Source of the DNA: Bog-473 sp963838835
Lineage (GTDB): Bacteria; Actinomycetota; Acidimicrobiia; Acidimicrobiales; RAAP-2
Reading direction: 5' to 3'
DNA: 64,000 nucleotides
Assembly: GCA_963838835.1 (NCBI GenBank)
Contig: CAWITA010000031.1
Coordinates: 90,511-154,510 of the forward strand
Positions 24,764 to 33,785 of this stretch are shown here, piece after piece. Numbering within the stretch: position 1 is the stretch's first letter; every line of letters starts with the position of its first letter. Under the pieces are notes generated by a model, which worked only from the letters and a program-made list of their open reading frames with translations, was not told the origin of the DNA and searched no databases. The position numbers and the translations under genes are program-made.

Positions 24764-25831
24764 TCATCCCAGAATCTCCTCGGCGACGGCGAGTGCCTCG
24801 TCAATGGGGATGGCGAACCCCCGGGCAACGTTGGCGGCAAACGCCGTATCGACTCCCACTACTCGACCGTCACTGTCAACCAGGGGACCTCCAGAGTCAC
24901 CCGGAAGCAGTTCGGCGTCCGTCTCGATGAGTCCGTCGAGCGGCTGAGTCGATCCCACGACGTCGTTGTGCTCGATGATGTCGTGGTGAAGGGCAGTCAC
25001 CGACCCTCCGGCATAACTTGGCGTACCCCCCGCGCCGTTGGCGTTTCCGATTGCGACGACACCTTCACCCAGCACGACGGAGGCCGAGTCACCCAACTCG
25101 GTTGTTGCAAGCCCACTGGCTCCGTCGAGTTGCAACACCGCCACGTCTGCTGCCTGGTCGCTACCCACGAGATCGGCGCCATACGTCTGTCCGTTGCCCG
25201 CGTCGGTCGCCGAAACGTTCGTCGCATCACTCACAACGTGGTCGTTCGTGAGAATCTCGCCGGAGGACGTCAACACGATGCCGGTTCCTAACGCCTCGAT
25301 ACCTCCCGGCGTGGAAGCTTCGATGATGACGAGGGTCGGGTCGACATCCTGGGCGATGAGGCTCGAGTTCGAAGGGGCTCCCGCAGCGACAGTATTGACC
25401 TGCTCTCCTGAATGATCTCCGAAAGCACTGGGTTGGGGGACGGAAGGCGGATTGGTCGAGGCAATCGGGACGGTGATGAGCCGAGACACATGTTGTGGAG
25501 TGCCGGTCGACGTGGTCGTCGTTGGCATGGTGGACGGTGGGACCGACCAGGCCATCGGCTGACTTGCGGGAGTGGAGTCGCTTTGTTGTGCTGCGGCGGC
25601 CCGGGGACGAGATCCCGCGTGCGAGTCCCCGCTTCTTCGGCCCTCGGAGCCGGGCAGGGTCGCGGGAAAGACTGCGACGCACACAATTACAGCCAGAACA
25701 ACTCCGAGGGCCTGCACACCTGGATGAACCGCCACCCAACGCAGAGGTCGACGCGGTCGGTGCGATTGGCCGTCACGACCACTGACAAGGCTTCGGGCGT
25801 GCGGCCCGGTGGAAGCAGGATCCGTCGACAA
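24764..25831 (-). CDS. membrane-anchored trypsin-like serine protease (HtrA-type, no PDZ)
   Basis: 355 aa. A cytosolic basic N-terminus precedes one membrane helix 'GVQALGVVLAVIVCVAVFPATL' (about residues 38-60), then a Ser/Thr/Pro-rich stalk, then an S1C protease fold. His is in 'ILTNDHVVSDA', Asp in 'AADVAVLQLDG', Ser in 'LPGDSGGPLVDSDG'. The catalytic domain faces outside. The PDZ domain of DegP/HtrA proteins is absent; the protein stops after 'GFAIPIDEALAVAEEILG'. It probably degrades misfolded envelope proteins or processes a surface target. Single-gene unit. Confidence 0.92.
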   Translation of the reverse strand: MSTDPASTGPHARSLVSGRDGQSHRPRRPLRWVAVHPGVQALGVVLAVIVCVAVFPATLPGSEGRRSGDSHAGSRPRAAAAQQSDSTPASQPMAWSVPPSTMPTTTTSTGTPQHVSRLITVPIASTNPPSVPQPSAFGDHSGEQVNTVAAGAPSNSSLIAQDVDPTLVIIEASTPGGIEALGTGIVLTSSGEILTNDHVVSDATNVSATDAGNGQTYGADLVGSDQAADVAVLQLDGASGLATTELGDSASVVLGEGVVAIGNANGAGGTPSYAGGSVTALHHDIIEHNDVVGSTQPLDGLIETDAELLPGDSGGPLVDSDGRVVGVDTAFAANVARGFAIPIDEALAVAEEILG

Positions 25832-26441
25832 CGGGGGGCCTGATGGATTTCCTTATGCGGCTCGCGAGCGATGAGAGAAGATCATCTCGCTCCCATCACG
25901 GTTGGTGAAGGGAGCGCCGCTTCCGGTTGAAAAGAAATTCGGCCCTCCATTGCGCGGTGCTCGTGCCGAATCATCTCACCCACCCGCCGTGAGCGGACCG
26001 CAGAGTCTGGGCGTGATCGGATTTCGGCATTGTGCCCGAGGGTAAGCGAGAACGGTTTGGGGGATCAATCGTGACTCGTAGCGTTCGACTCGTGATCACG
26101 CAATGGTCACTCGAGACCGCCGCGGCGCTTCTCGCCGGTCGTCGACCAATGGTTCACCGAGGGCCCTGACCATTGAATGAAGAGGCTTGTTCCCTGCATG
26201 ACTACGCCGTTTGCCCCGCCAAAGCGACCCGAGAGGGGGTACGTCGGTGGGAGCACCTCGAGAGGCTTCCACGAGCTCCGGAGCGGTCGGACCTCTAGCA
26301 TGGCCGTCCATGGCGGTGACGTGCGTGTGCTGCTCTACCTCAGTCGATTGGTGGGTGAGGTTGCGCTCACACCCTGACCTGCCGATCTGCCACAACTGCT
26401 TATCCGGATTGAACGGCCAGCGCAGCGGTCAACTCCAACTC
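25832..26441. other. intergenic, nothing recognised
   Basis: 610 bp between divergent genes. Only short Arg/Ser-rich open frames occur (for example 26177-26377), none with a recognisable motif or convincing ribosome binding site. Promoters of the flanking protease and VOC genes should be here, but I cannot place them. Confidence 0.4.
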
Positions 26442-26798
26442 ATGACCGGAACGTGGTTGGTCGCGGGGTTCGAGCCCATCTTCAGGGTTGCCAATGTGGC
26501 TCGCTCGGTCACGTGGTTCGAGCGTTTAGGGTTCGAGGTGTCGTTCCACGACGATACCTATGCCTTCGCTCACCGGGATCAGGACCTCACGATCCACCTG
26601 GCGCAAGCCGCCGGAAACGAGCTCCCGGGGCACGGTGCTCTTTACATCCACTGTCAGGACGCCGACCGAGTAGCTGAGGAGTGGAGACAAGCAGGGGTCG
26701 AGGTGGAAGGCCCGCAGGACGAGGACTCTGGCAAGCGAGAGGGTTCCATCGTCGACCCCGATGGCAACGTCATTCGATTCGGTGCGCCTCTTCGCTGA
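26442..26798 (+). CDS. VOC-family (glyoxalase/bleomycin-resistance) protein
   Basis: 118 aa from ATG 26442. The VOC betaalphabetabetabeta pattern is seen twice: 'PIFRVANVARSVTWFERLGFEVSFHDDTYAFAHRDQDLTIHLAQ' and 'GALYIHCQDADRVAEEWRQAGVEV' ending 'GSIVDPDGNVIRFGAPL'. Candidate metal or ligand residues are His in 'TIHLAQ', His in 'YIHCQD' and the terminal region. Members include bleomycin-binding proteins and small dioxygenases; the role is unknown. One of four VOC genes in the window. Confidence 0.85.
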   Translation: MTGTWLVAGFEPIFRVANVARSVTWFERLGFEVSFHDDTYAFAHRDQDLTIHLAQAAGNELPGHGALYIHCQDADRVAEEWRQAGVEVEGPQDEDSGKREGSIVDPDGNVIRFGAPLR

Positions 26799-26957
26799 AG
26801 CCGTCGGCGCCACGGCGCGTGTTCGGCAGACCCACGACTTGGTGAGCCATCTCCGATCTGGCTGCCCTCGGTGTCGGACACATGGCGCGGCGGGCCCGAG
26901 CACCTCCTGTCGAAGCGGGCGGCCGCCTCGTCCGACAGCTGCAACAGGTGGAATCCA

Positions 26958-27798
26958 ATGCTGACGACAACCGAGATCGACCACTACCGCACCTTCGGAT
27001 TCGTCGTGCTTCGCGGCATGCTTGGCCGGGAGCGGACGACCATGCTTCGAGCCGAGGTTGACGCCGCCATCCGCGACGCGTATGCGGCGAGCGACGACGA
27101 GCGGGTGCTCGACGGGATCAGCGGTCACTACCTGCCGATGGCCTCGCGCCTCACACCGGTGAGCGCGTCGTTGATCTGCGACGACTCGCTGCTCATGGAC
27201 ACCGCCCAGGCGCTGCTCGATGGTCCGGTCATCCCCGAGCGTCCCGAGGGGATGTTGTACTTCGCCGAGGCGGGCTGGCACTGCGACGACGGTATCGGCG
27301 TGGCCGGCGTGAAGTTCGCCGCCTACTTCGACACACTGGGTGCCGCCAACGGCGCACTGCAGTTCGTTCCCGGCTTCCACTACCCTGAGCAGACCGCTCG
27401 CTTGGTCGACTTTCGGAAGCGACACCTGCAGCCACGCCCCGACGCAGACCCAGCCGGGGACCGTCCCTCGCTCCCCGGCTCGGTGGCCGACTCGGCACCG
27501 GGGGACGTCATCGCCTTCGACCTGCACGCGTGGCACGCTCGCCTCCTGGGGGCGGGACCGTCTGGGCTGGACCGTCGTCTATCAGCGCTGCCCCCGCACA
27601 GAGGCCGAGCACGAGCGGACCTTGCTTTCCATGAATGACAGCTTCGAGCAGAAATTTCGGGGCTTCGATCGTGACCGCTATCCCATTTGGCGTGACTGGC
27701 TCGCCGCCGCCTCTGTCCACCCCCGTCGCAGGCCCGCCATAGACCGGATGAGGGCGGCCGGCGTCTTGGACCTGCCGGGTGCGGAACTCGGATGGTGA
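26958..27798 (+). CDS. phytanoyl-CoA dioxygenase (PhyH) family protein, frameshifted
   Basis: About 280 aa. 'TTTEIDHYRTFGFVVLRGML' is the PhyH N-terminus, 'AEAGWHCDDGIG' contains the HxD iron pair, 'FDTLGAANGALQFVPGFHY' follows and 'GDVIAFDLHAWHA' holds the distal His. After WHARL (about 27545) one extra C shifts the frame; it continues 'WGRDRLGWTVVYQRCPRTEAE' to a stop at 27798. It should be an Fe(II)/2-oxoglutarate-dependent hydroxylase. The ATG at 26958 follows a CAGGTGG. Another PhyH gene lies at 56.7 kb but is not a close copy. Confidence 0.8.
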
Positions 27799-27928
27799 TC
27801 CCCGGGGCGTCGGCGAGTGTCATGCTGCGCCAATTGCTGCTGAAGGTGCGCCCTCAAGGGAGCCTGACACCTTCAGGCACTTCGGTTCACCCGGTATCTG
27901 GCATGACGTGCTCGCTGGGGTCACACCA

Positions 27929-28480
27929 TCAGTCTTGTTGGACGCCCCTGTTCCACCACGCGGCATTTGTCCCCGCCTCGTGCACGAGCCACGTGAAGTG
28001 GTGCTTCGCCGACCGACGCAAGAGTGGCAGGGTGGCGAAGCCCACGAGGGCCCATTTTCGGTCGCGCGGAGAGATCTCGCCCATGATCGACAGCACGGAT
28101 GCAACGAACCAGACACGCAGGATCGTGTTGTACGCGGGAAGCCTCGATGCCCGGATGCCCTCTGCCTCCGTCAGGGTCGGTATCCCGATCTTGTTGCGTC
28201 GCCGCGGCCAGAGGAGGAAATGCACCACGACACCTCCGAGCGCCGCACCGGACCACAGAGCGAGCAACTTGTCCCAGCGTCGGCCGCCTCTCGCGGCCAA
28301 TGCGACCCAGACCGGAATCTGAGTTCCCCACAGAGCACCGGCGCCCCGGAGGCCCAGTTCGGGCTGCAAGACAAGCCCGACGCCCTGGGACAACTCGAAG
28401 CCGTGATGAGCAGCGGTGCCGGCGGCCGCGAGTACCGTCCACGGGCGCTGCAGATGCCCAACGGCTCTTGCTTCTACCAC
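27929..28480 (-). CDS. membrane protein of unknown function
   Basis: About 183 aa from GTG 28480. Hydrophobic segments: 'TVLAAAGTAAHHGFELSQGVGLVL', 'GTQIPVWVALAA', 'LLALWSGAALGGVVVHFLLWP' and 'ILRVWFVASVLSIMGEI'. The C-terminus is 'HFTWLVHEAGTNAAWWNRG'. The tone of the sequence (WRRP, HHG, WxxR) is that of a real membrane protein rather than a shadow, but I do not recognise a named family. It is convergent with the PhyH gene. Confidence 0.55.
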   Translation of the reverse strand: MVEARAVGHLQRPWTVLAAAGTAAHHGFELSQGVGLVLQPELGLRGAGALWGTQIPVWVALAARGGRRWDKLLALWSGAALGGVVVHFLLWPRRRNKIGIPTLTEAEGIRASRLPAYNTILRVWFVASVLSIMGEISPRDRKWALVGFATLPLLRRSAKHHFTWLVHEAGTNAAWWNRGVQQD

Positions 28481-28707
28481 GACGTCGCTGGAGACTCGTC
28501 GCCGCGAACCCGATCAGGGTGGCAGCCTGACAGTTGAGGTGGTGCCAACGCAGGAGGAAGCACGCAGGTGCCGCCTGTCCGGATCGGCTCAGGTCCGCGC
28601 CAGCGAGCACCACGACCGCCGAGGATATGGCGGCTGACGAGCTCAGTCGGCCGATCGACGTCGCCGGTCTTGTTGTTCGGAGCGGACGAGAATGGCGTCA
28701 TCGATAC

Positions 28708-29232
28708 TCACTTCTTCCGAACAACAGGCTCCGTTATAGGGGCCATGGCGAACTCGGGGTGGCCGGGGCAGGGGCCTGTCTGCGGGTTGCGGTGGATGCA
28801 TTCCATCAGATCGTGAATCTCCAGCGCTGCGTGTTGGATCGCCACCGTGTCGTCATAGGTCTCCTGAGCCCGCTTGTCAGCGGCCTCCGCTTGCACGTTC
28901 TGGCCGACGATGATGATAGGCAACAGAACCAGCTGCAAGAACGTCTGTGCTATCCATGCAACGAGGGCGATCAGGCTCGCCTTTACCAGCCAAGCGGGGA
29001 ACACATGAGCGAACACATTGAACGCGCTCAATACGGCCGGCAGGCTGAGTAGCGCCAGCACGCAGAACACATACGCCGACGTCATTGTGCCGACATTGGA
29101 CGTGATGGTGACCGCCAGGCGCTTGTTGAATGCCTGGTACGGAGTGTCCGCTCGATGTTGGTCGGCGACCTTGACCGGGCCATATTGCTCGTGATGAGCG
29201 AGACGCTCACGGGTGTGGGATAAGTGGGCCAT
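28708..29232 (-). CDS. DUF1003-type membrane protein
   Basis: 174 aa from ATG 29232, with GAGGAG at 29240-29235. Two helices are clear: 'MTSAYVFCVLALLSLPAVLSAF' and 'LVKASLIALVAWIAQTFLQLVLLPIIIVGQNVQ'. The second, with AQTFLQLVLLPIIIVGQN, is the conserved signature of DUF1003. A cytosolic tail has 'ADKRAQETYDDTVAIQHAALEIHDLMECIH'. Function unknown; the family is often found near stress or transport genes. Confidence 0.8.
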   Translation of the reverse strand: MAHLSHTRERLAHHEQYGPVKVADQHRADTPYQAFNKRLAVTITSNVGTMTSAYVFCVLALLSLPAVLSAFNVFAHVFPAWLVKASLIALVAWIAQTFLQLVLLPIIIVGQNVQAEAADKRAQETYDDTVAIQHAALEIHDLMECIHRNPQTGPCPGHPEFAMAPITEPVVRKK

Positions 29233-29579
29233 TTCTCCTCCTGATGCCAGGGGTCGGGTTTTCGTGATCAATCCTGTATTGCTTCACGATGGTCTCATAC
29301 TCCAATCGAGTCACGGTGACGACCTCGCACCCGAGCGGATCGTGTGAGAGATCGCCGGGGCCCAAGTCGTTGTCGAAGAGGACCCTCACCCCCGGCGGGT
29401 GATCACGCTGAGCACACCAGATCCTGGGCACACCAGATCGCGGGGTGCGTGAGACAGGCTGGTACCGGAAGAGACGATGTCGTCGAGCGCGAGCGTGGGC
29501 CTGGCGGACATGCTCACCCGCCCCGACGCTCATCCATTCGAGCTCCCCGCCGAGGCCCGCCTATTCCTCGTCGCCGAGT

Positions 29580-29777
29580 TCAGGCTCCGCGGCGGATCGG
29601 ACGGCGGCGGCGCTCACAATGGTTCTTCCACCGAAGTTCCGCCATCGCTCTGGACTCCACAGGAGTGTTGATCCCGACGGGCGTCACGGACTCGCGGTCC
29701 CTCTCGCAGTCCTCACAGACGACCATCCAACGACGGTCGGATCGCTGCACGATCTTGGCATGGTGGACCTTGCGCAT
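29580..29777 (-). CDS. small CxxC protein, paralogue of the gene at 30.2 kb
   Basis: 65 aa from ATG 29777. Core: KIVQRSDRRWMVVCEDCER, then DRES, TPVGI, and a terminal 'WKNHCERRRR'. The motif WMVxCxxC followed about 30 residues later by NHC suggests a small metal-binding fold (Cys3-His). The same pattern recurs in the protein at 30193-30564. Family not recognised. The basic C-terminus could contact nucleic acid, but that is speculation. Confidence 0.55.
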   Translation of the reverse strand: MRKVHHAKIVQRSDRRWMVVCEDCERDRESVTPVGINTPVESRAMAELRWKNHCERRRRPIRRGA

Positions 29778-30192
29778 CGTTCGACTCCTGACCGCCAATT
29801 GCTCCCTGGGGCCGAACCGAGCCACCGCCTTGGACTGGCTGCCAGGGCGGCGCAGAGCTCCAGCTGGTACGCGACAATCACGCGAACTGTCGGAACTGGA
29901 CCCGGCCCGGTGGACCCGAGACCAACTCGCCCCGGTCACTCCTCCCCCTGCTTCATGGCCAGGACGAACTGCCGCTGGCGCATGGTCTTAGGCCCGGAAC
30001 CTGCCGACGACTGACTGCGGCGCGTCGGGACGGCCCGTCGCGGCGACGCCAACCATCGCTCCATCGGTCGTTGTCTCCGAGCGTCGCGCCTCGGGCGCTT
30101 GATCTTTGCGTCGGAAGCCAGGCAAAGCTTTCGTCTCCATCGACTGCGCGACTCCCGAGACGCGAACTCCGGACACGTAATCCGAACGTGGA

Positions 30193-30564
30193 TCAGTGAC
30201 TGGTTAATCGGTCTCCTCGACGGGCTGGAGGACGCTGCACGTTCGGAACGGTCCTTTGGGCCCGAAGATATTGCTCCCGCATCAAGCGATCGCGACGCGG
30301 TGTTTCGCCGCGCGTCTCTGCGACCGCCGGTGTGCTCGGATGACCCAGATATTCGCTGCGGGGACCCAGTTGCGCTCCGGCCACGTGGGCCACCTGTCCC
30401 CGGCAGTGGTTCTCCGCCAGTCGCTCTGCGGTCAGCCGATCCGGCAGTGACATGCCGATCCCGATCGGGACCGCCGACACCCGGTCGTTGCGACACGCGA
30501 TGCACTCGACCATCCACCGACCATCACGGAGGCCGATGACCTTGGGGCTGTGCGGGCTAGGCAT
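30193..30564 (-). CDS. small CxxC protein with C-terminal extension
   Basis: 123 aa from ATG 30564. The first 55 residues repeat the pattern of the 29.6-kb protein: KVIGLRDGRWMVECIACRN, then DRVSAVPIGI, then 'RLTAERLAENHC'. A further 70 residues are Arg-rich and without recognisable features, and may be read-through. The two genes lie 416 bp apart in the same direction, so they probably arose by duplication. Confidence 0.5.
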   Translation of the reverse strand: MPSPHSPKVIGLRDGRWMVECIACRNDRVSAVPIGIGMSLPDRLTAERLAENHCRGQVAHVAGAQLGPRSEYLGHPSTPAVAETRGETPRRDRLMREQYLRAQRTVPNVQRPPARRGDRLTSH

Positions 30565-30718
30565 GGGCCGACTCCCTTGCTCACTCCGGCAAAAAACAAC
30601 GGACACACAACATAGCCCGGGTGGCGTCGATTGGCCAACGGCTGTTGCAGCGCGGCGGGTGGGACCCCCTCACTGGGGTCCCTGGGCACGCCGGGCCGGT
30701 TGAAGAGAGGATGAGGGT

Positions 30719-30964
30719 ATGTCCCGTGAGCACGAGGCTCCCACCATGCTCCCCGGCCCAGGTGACGTCCATCCGGGCTTCACCGCTGATCCTGGACGGT
30801 GTTGGCGCATGGTCCACAGCAGACACCTGCGGGCGACGCATTGCCGAGTCGAACCCAGCTGCACGGGGCGCTGCTTCTCGCCCGAGGGTGACCGTTGGTG
30901 GGGGGTGTGGGCCTGCCCCGACCATCTCGAGGGACTCACGGGGCTGCGACAGTTCGGCGGCTGA
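30719..30964 (+). CDS. small Cys/Trp-rich protein, doubtful
   Basis: 81 aa from ATG 30719. Residues 28-80 read CWRMVHSRHLRATHC, then PSCTGRCFSPEGDRWWGVWAC and PDHLEGLTGLRQFG. The evenly spaced Cys/His and Trp residues look like a small zinc-binding protein rather than a shadow ORF. No family recognised and no clear ribosome binding site. Confidence 0.4.
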   Translation: MSREHEAPTMLPGPGDVHPGFTADPGRCWRMVHSRHLRATHCRVEPSCTGRCFSPEGDRWWGVWACPDHLEGLTGLRQFGG

Positions 30965-31248
30965 ATCAGCGCCCGGGCACCGCTTGCTCACCGCCAACAC
31001 CCCGAGCAAAGGAGACAACACTGGGCGCGGCGGGACTCGACTCGACCGATCGGGCCTCCCGCGTCGATTCAGGTCCTGCCGGGACCGTTTGCACAAAGCA
31101 GTTCTCGGACCCGTCGAAACCGAGCGAGCATGGTTGTCCCTGGTCACCGCGCGGCATCGAGGGCGCGATCAAGGTTGACGGCAGCACTCATGAGCGCCAG
31201 ATGCGTACATGCTTGTGGGAAATTCCCGCGCGCTTCGCCGTCGATTGA
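30965..31248. other. intergenic, nothing recognised
   Basis: About 280 bp with no supported gene between the small Cys/Trp-rich ORF and the MarR remnant. Confidence 0.4.
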
Positions 31249-31460
31249 GATCTCCTCCGCAAACAGGACAGGGGCTTGGTGCGTCGCGAGCCCGATCCCA
31301 CAGACCGACGCTTCACCAACGCGGTCCTGATTGAGACGGGGGTTCAGGTTCTTGGTGCAGCCGCCCCCGCACACGTGCAGCACGTGCGGTCGTTGGTCAT
31401 CGATGTTCTCACACCAGAACAGCTTCGTCGTCTTGGCCGCGACGCCGCTCGTAGTTGCCC
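31249..31460 (+). pseudogene. MarR-family regulator fragment (C-terminal half)
   Basis: Immediately after an in-frame TGA the translation reads DLLRKQDRGLVRREPDPTD, then RRFTNAVLIETG and APAHVQHVRSLVIDVLTPEQ. These are the end of the recognition helix, the wing (RREPDPTDRR) and the dimerisation helix of a MarR protein. The N-terminal half is missing upstream and the frame runs into unrelated sequence downstream. It resembles the intact MarR at 34996-35514 and may be a decayed relative. Confidence 0.6.
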
Positions 31461-31626
31461 GTATCGACACTTCTGGGGTCTCTTAATCGGCGACACCATG
31501 TCTCGAATATTGATGCTGGCTTGGGTCGTTGTGGGAACAGTACAATCGCACTGACGGAAGGTTGCGGTCTGCCACGCTAGAGGGTACCTGCGGCGATTGA
31601 CCCTTACTCCGTAGGGAAGCCACTTA

Positions 31627-32313
31627 TCAGAACCCGAGAGGCTCATTCACCAAGATCGCGGTAATACGGCCGCCAGCGACCGCCTTGTTGATGATGAGCA
31701 GATTGTTCACACCGCTCCGAACGCCGTAGGCCTGCCGAGCTCTCTGGTCCTCAAGCGGAAAGCAGTACTCGGAGATGCGCCGGATCCCCGTGTCGAGATC
31801 GGGAACGATCTTTTGACCACCGATGATGAGTATGACGTGTCCCGCTCCAGAAACGATCGGACCGAGCTGGCTTCCGCTGGCGGAGGCGATCAGAAGTGAT
31901 CCTTCCTTCGTGAGGGCGTGAACGCTACCAACGACCCAGTCGGGCGCGGCCGAGAGCTGGCGCATTTCGCGTCCCTGCATTTCGCGGTCCATCTGGTAGA
32001 GACGAGGGCGAAGCGGTTGATATAACCCTGAGCGCTCGATGTCTTCAGCGACGCCGATCATCTCGAGGGTGCGAGACGTGTTGTTGAAGACCTCAGCCCC
32101 AACGGGGAGGATGGCTCGCACCGCTTCTCTCGCCTCTTCGCCGGAGTCCAGGACCTTGGCCGTGATCCCATTTCGCTCGAGGGCATCAGCCACGGCACCG
32201 ATCTGCTGCCTCGAAGCCAGCCCAGAGAACTCAACCCTTGCCTCGTTGCTTGGACCCTCGACCGACGCGCCGTTCGACAGATCCGTGCCGCGTTGGCTGC
32301 TCATCTCACTCAC
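31627..32313 (-). CDS. LUD-domain protein (LutC/YkgG-like)
   Basis: 228 aa. After a 30-residue leader the LUD fold follows: 'ALERNGITAKVLDSGEEAREAV', 'ILPVGAEVFNNTSRTLEMIG', 'DWVVGSVHALTKEGSLLIASASGSQLGPIVSGAGHVILIIGGQKIV' and C-terminal 'NLLIINKAVAGGRITAILVNEPLG'. LutC-type proteins belong to lactate-oxidation complexes, but no LutA or LutB gene is nearby. Instead it overlaps by eight bases the 3' end of a thioredoxin-reductase-like flavoprotein gene, so the two form an operon. Confidence 0.9.
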   Translation of the reverse strand: MSEMSSQRGTDLSNGASVEGPSNEARVEFSGLASRQQIGAVADALERNGITAKVLDSGEEAREAVRAILPVGAEVFNNTSRTLEMIGVAEDIERSGLYQPLRPRLYQMDREMQGREMRQLSAAPDWVVGSVHALTKEGSLLIASASGSQLGPIVSGAGHVILIIGGQKIVPDLDTGIRRISEYCFPLEDQRARQAYGVRSGVNNLLIINKAVAGGRITAILVNEPLGF

Positions 32314-33586
32314 CCCCGAGTTCGGCGAGACGTTGGTGGACCAAGGAGACTGCCATCGATCCCTCGCCTATCGCAGCCGCGCAGCGTTTGATCGACCCGC
32401 TTCGGACGTCTCCAGCGGCGAACAACCCCGGAAGATTCGTTTCGAGCGGCAGTGGTTGGCGCGACAGCGGCCACCCGTCCAGCGCGGCCGCGGACGAGCT
32501 GAGTTCTGCGCCCGTACGCACGTAGCCCGCGCCGTCCAAAGCAAGTCCGGCCTGAGCTGCGCCTGCTGTGCGGGGCACGCCTCCTATGCATACGAACAGC
32601 ACATCGGCCGGCAGTCGCGTCAAAGATCCCTCGGACGAGAGGACAAGTCCGTTGAGGTTGGTATCGGATTCCAAGCCGACCACTTCCGTGTTCGTGCGCA
32701 CGTCGACGTTGCCCAGTTTGCTCACCTGACTAATCAGGTACTGCGACATCGACGCCTCAAGCGATGCGCCCCGTACCAGTAGGGTCACGTGCGCGGCGTA
32801 GCGCGAAAAACGTATGACCGCCTGGCCGGCCGAGTTCCCGCCGCCGATGATGGCCACCCGGCATCCACTGCAAGTCACGGCCTCACTCGGGCCGGCGCCG
32901 TAGTAGACACCCGAGCCGAGGAGTTCATCGATTCCCGGAACTTCAAGACGACGCCAGTCGACCCCGCCGGCCAGGAGCATGGCCCGTGACCGCACAGTTG
33001 TACCGTCAGAGAGCGAGGCCACGTAAGCCGGGCCGTCCCTGGTGACATCGGCAAGACGCCGGGCGAGAAGGATCTCTGCCCCGAATCTTCGCGCTTGTGC
33101 AGTTGCCCGTGTTGCTAACTCGCCTCCGCTTATCCCTTGTGGAAAGCCGAGATAGTTCTCGATCATGGAGGTGGTGCCCGCTTGTCCGCCCGGCGCCACT
33201 GACTCGATGGCCAGGGCACGTAAGCCTTCGGAGGCCGCGTAGACGGACGCCGCCAGCCCGGCAGGGCCGGCCCCGACAATCGCTAGGTCGTACTCCGACA
33301 ACCTCGGAGCTGACACCATCCCCAGCCCGGCGGCCACACTTTCAACCGTGGCCGGCGCGAGCCGCATCCCACTTGGGAGGATACAGACAGGTAGCCGAGC
33401 CGGATCTGTCTCCTCAATAGGCAGCAACGCCTCGACGCGCTCCGCGTCGTCGACTTCGACCCACTCGTAAGGGACACCGTTGCGGCTGAGGAAATCACGG
33501 ATTCCGTAGCCGATCGCCGACGCCCGGTGGCCGACCAGATGGACCTGGGGCGTGACTGGGCGCGCGTCGTAGTCGATCATCGACAT
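32306..33586 (-). CDS. thioredoxin-reductase-like FAD oxidoreductase lacking the CxxC
   Basis: 426 aa. Residues 1-90 resemble a degenerate glutaredoxin-like domain ('VHLVGHRASAIGYGIRDFL', 'RLPVCILPSGM') without the redox CxxC. The rest is a class II pyridine-nucleotide-disulfide reductase fold: FAD motif 'LAIVGAGPAGLAASVYAASEG', 'GGQAGTTSMIENYLGFP', NADPH motif 'VAIIGGGNSAGQAVIRFSR' and 'NLPGLFAAGDVRSG'. Where thioredoxin reductase has CATC the sequence is YYGAGPSEA, so it cannot reduce thioredoxin in the usual way. It heads the operon with the LUD gene. The substrate is unknown. Confidence 0.88.
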   Translation of the reverse strand: MSMIDYDARPVTPQVHLVGHRASAIGYGIRDFLSRNGVPYEWVEVDDAERVEALLPIEETDPARLPVCILPSGMRLAPATVESVAAGLGMVSAPRLSEYDLAIVGAGPAGLAASVYAASEGLRALAIESVAPGGQAGTTSMIENYLGFPQGISGGELATRATAQARRFGAEILLARRLADVTRDGPAYVASLSDGTTVRSRAMLLAGGVDWRRLEVPGIDELLGSGVYYGAGPSEAVTCSGCRVAIIGGGNSAGQAVIRFSRYAAHVTLLVRGASLEASMSQYLISQVSKLGNVDVRTNTEVVGLESDTNLNGLVLSSEGSLTRLPADVLFVCIGGVPRTAGAAQAGLALDGAGYVRTGAELSSSAAALDGWPLSRQPLPLETNLPGLFAAGDVRSGSIKRCAAAIGEGSMAVSLVHQRLAELGGE

Positions 33587-33785
33587 GGTGCTCGACCTCC
33601 TTTCACGATTTCAGGCTCGCGCATTCCTTCCTGTGGACACGCCCTTCGTCCTTGGGGACACCCCTTTCCCCGGTGGGATACCCCGCGTCGGCCCAGATCA
33701 GTGGGGTTTCGCCCCAATGTCTGGTCCTTGTCGGCGGACCCGCCTCCCCCAGCCTCGGCGGCACTGAAACACAGTCCCTGCGTCC

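Noticed and set aside
33702..33716. Stem TGGGG-TTTCG-CCCCA as a terminator of the flavoprotein/LUD or oxidoreductase genes
   Set aside because: It has only five pairs and no T run, and it lies upstream of the flavoprotein gene rather than after the operon.
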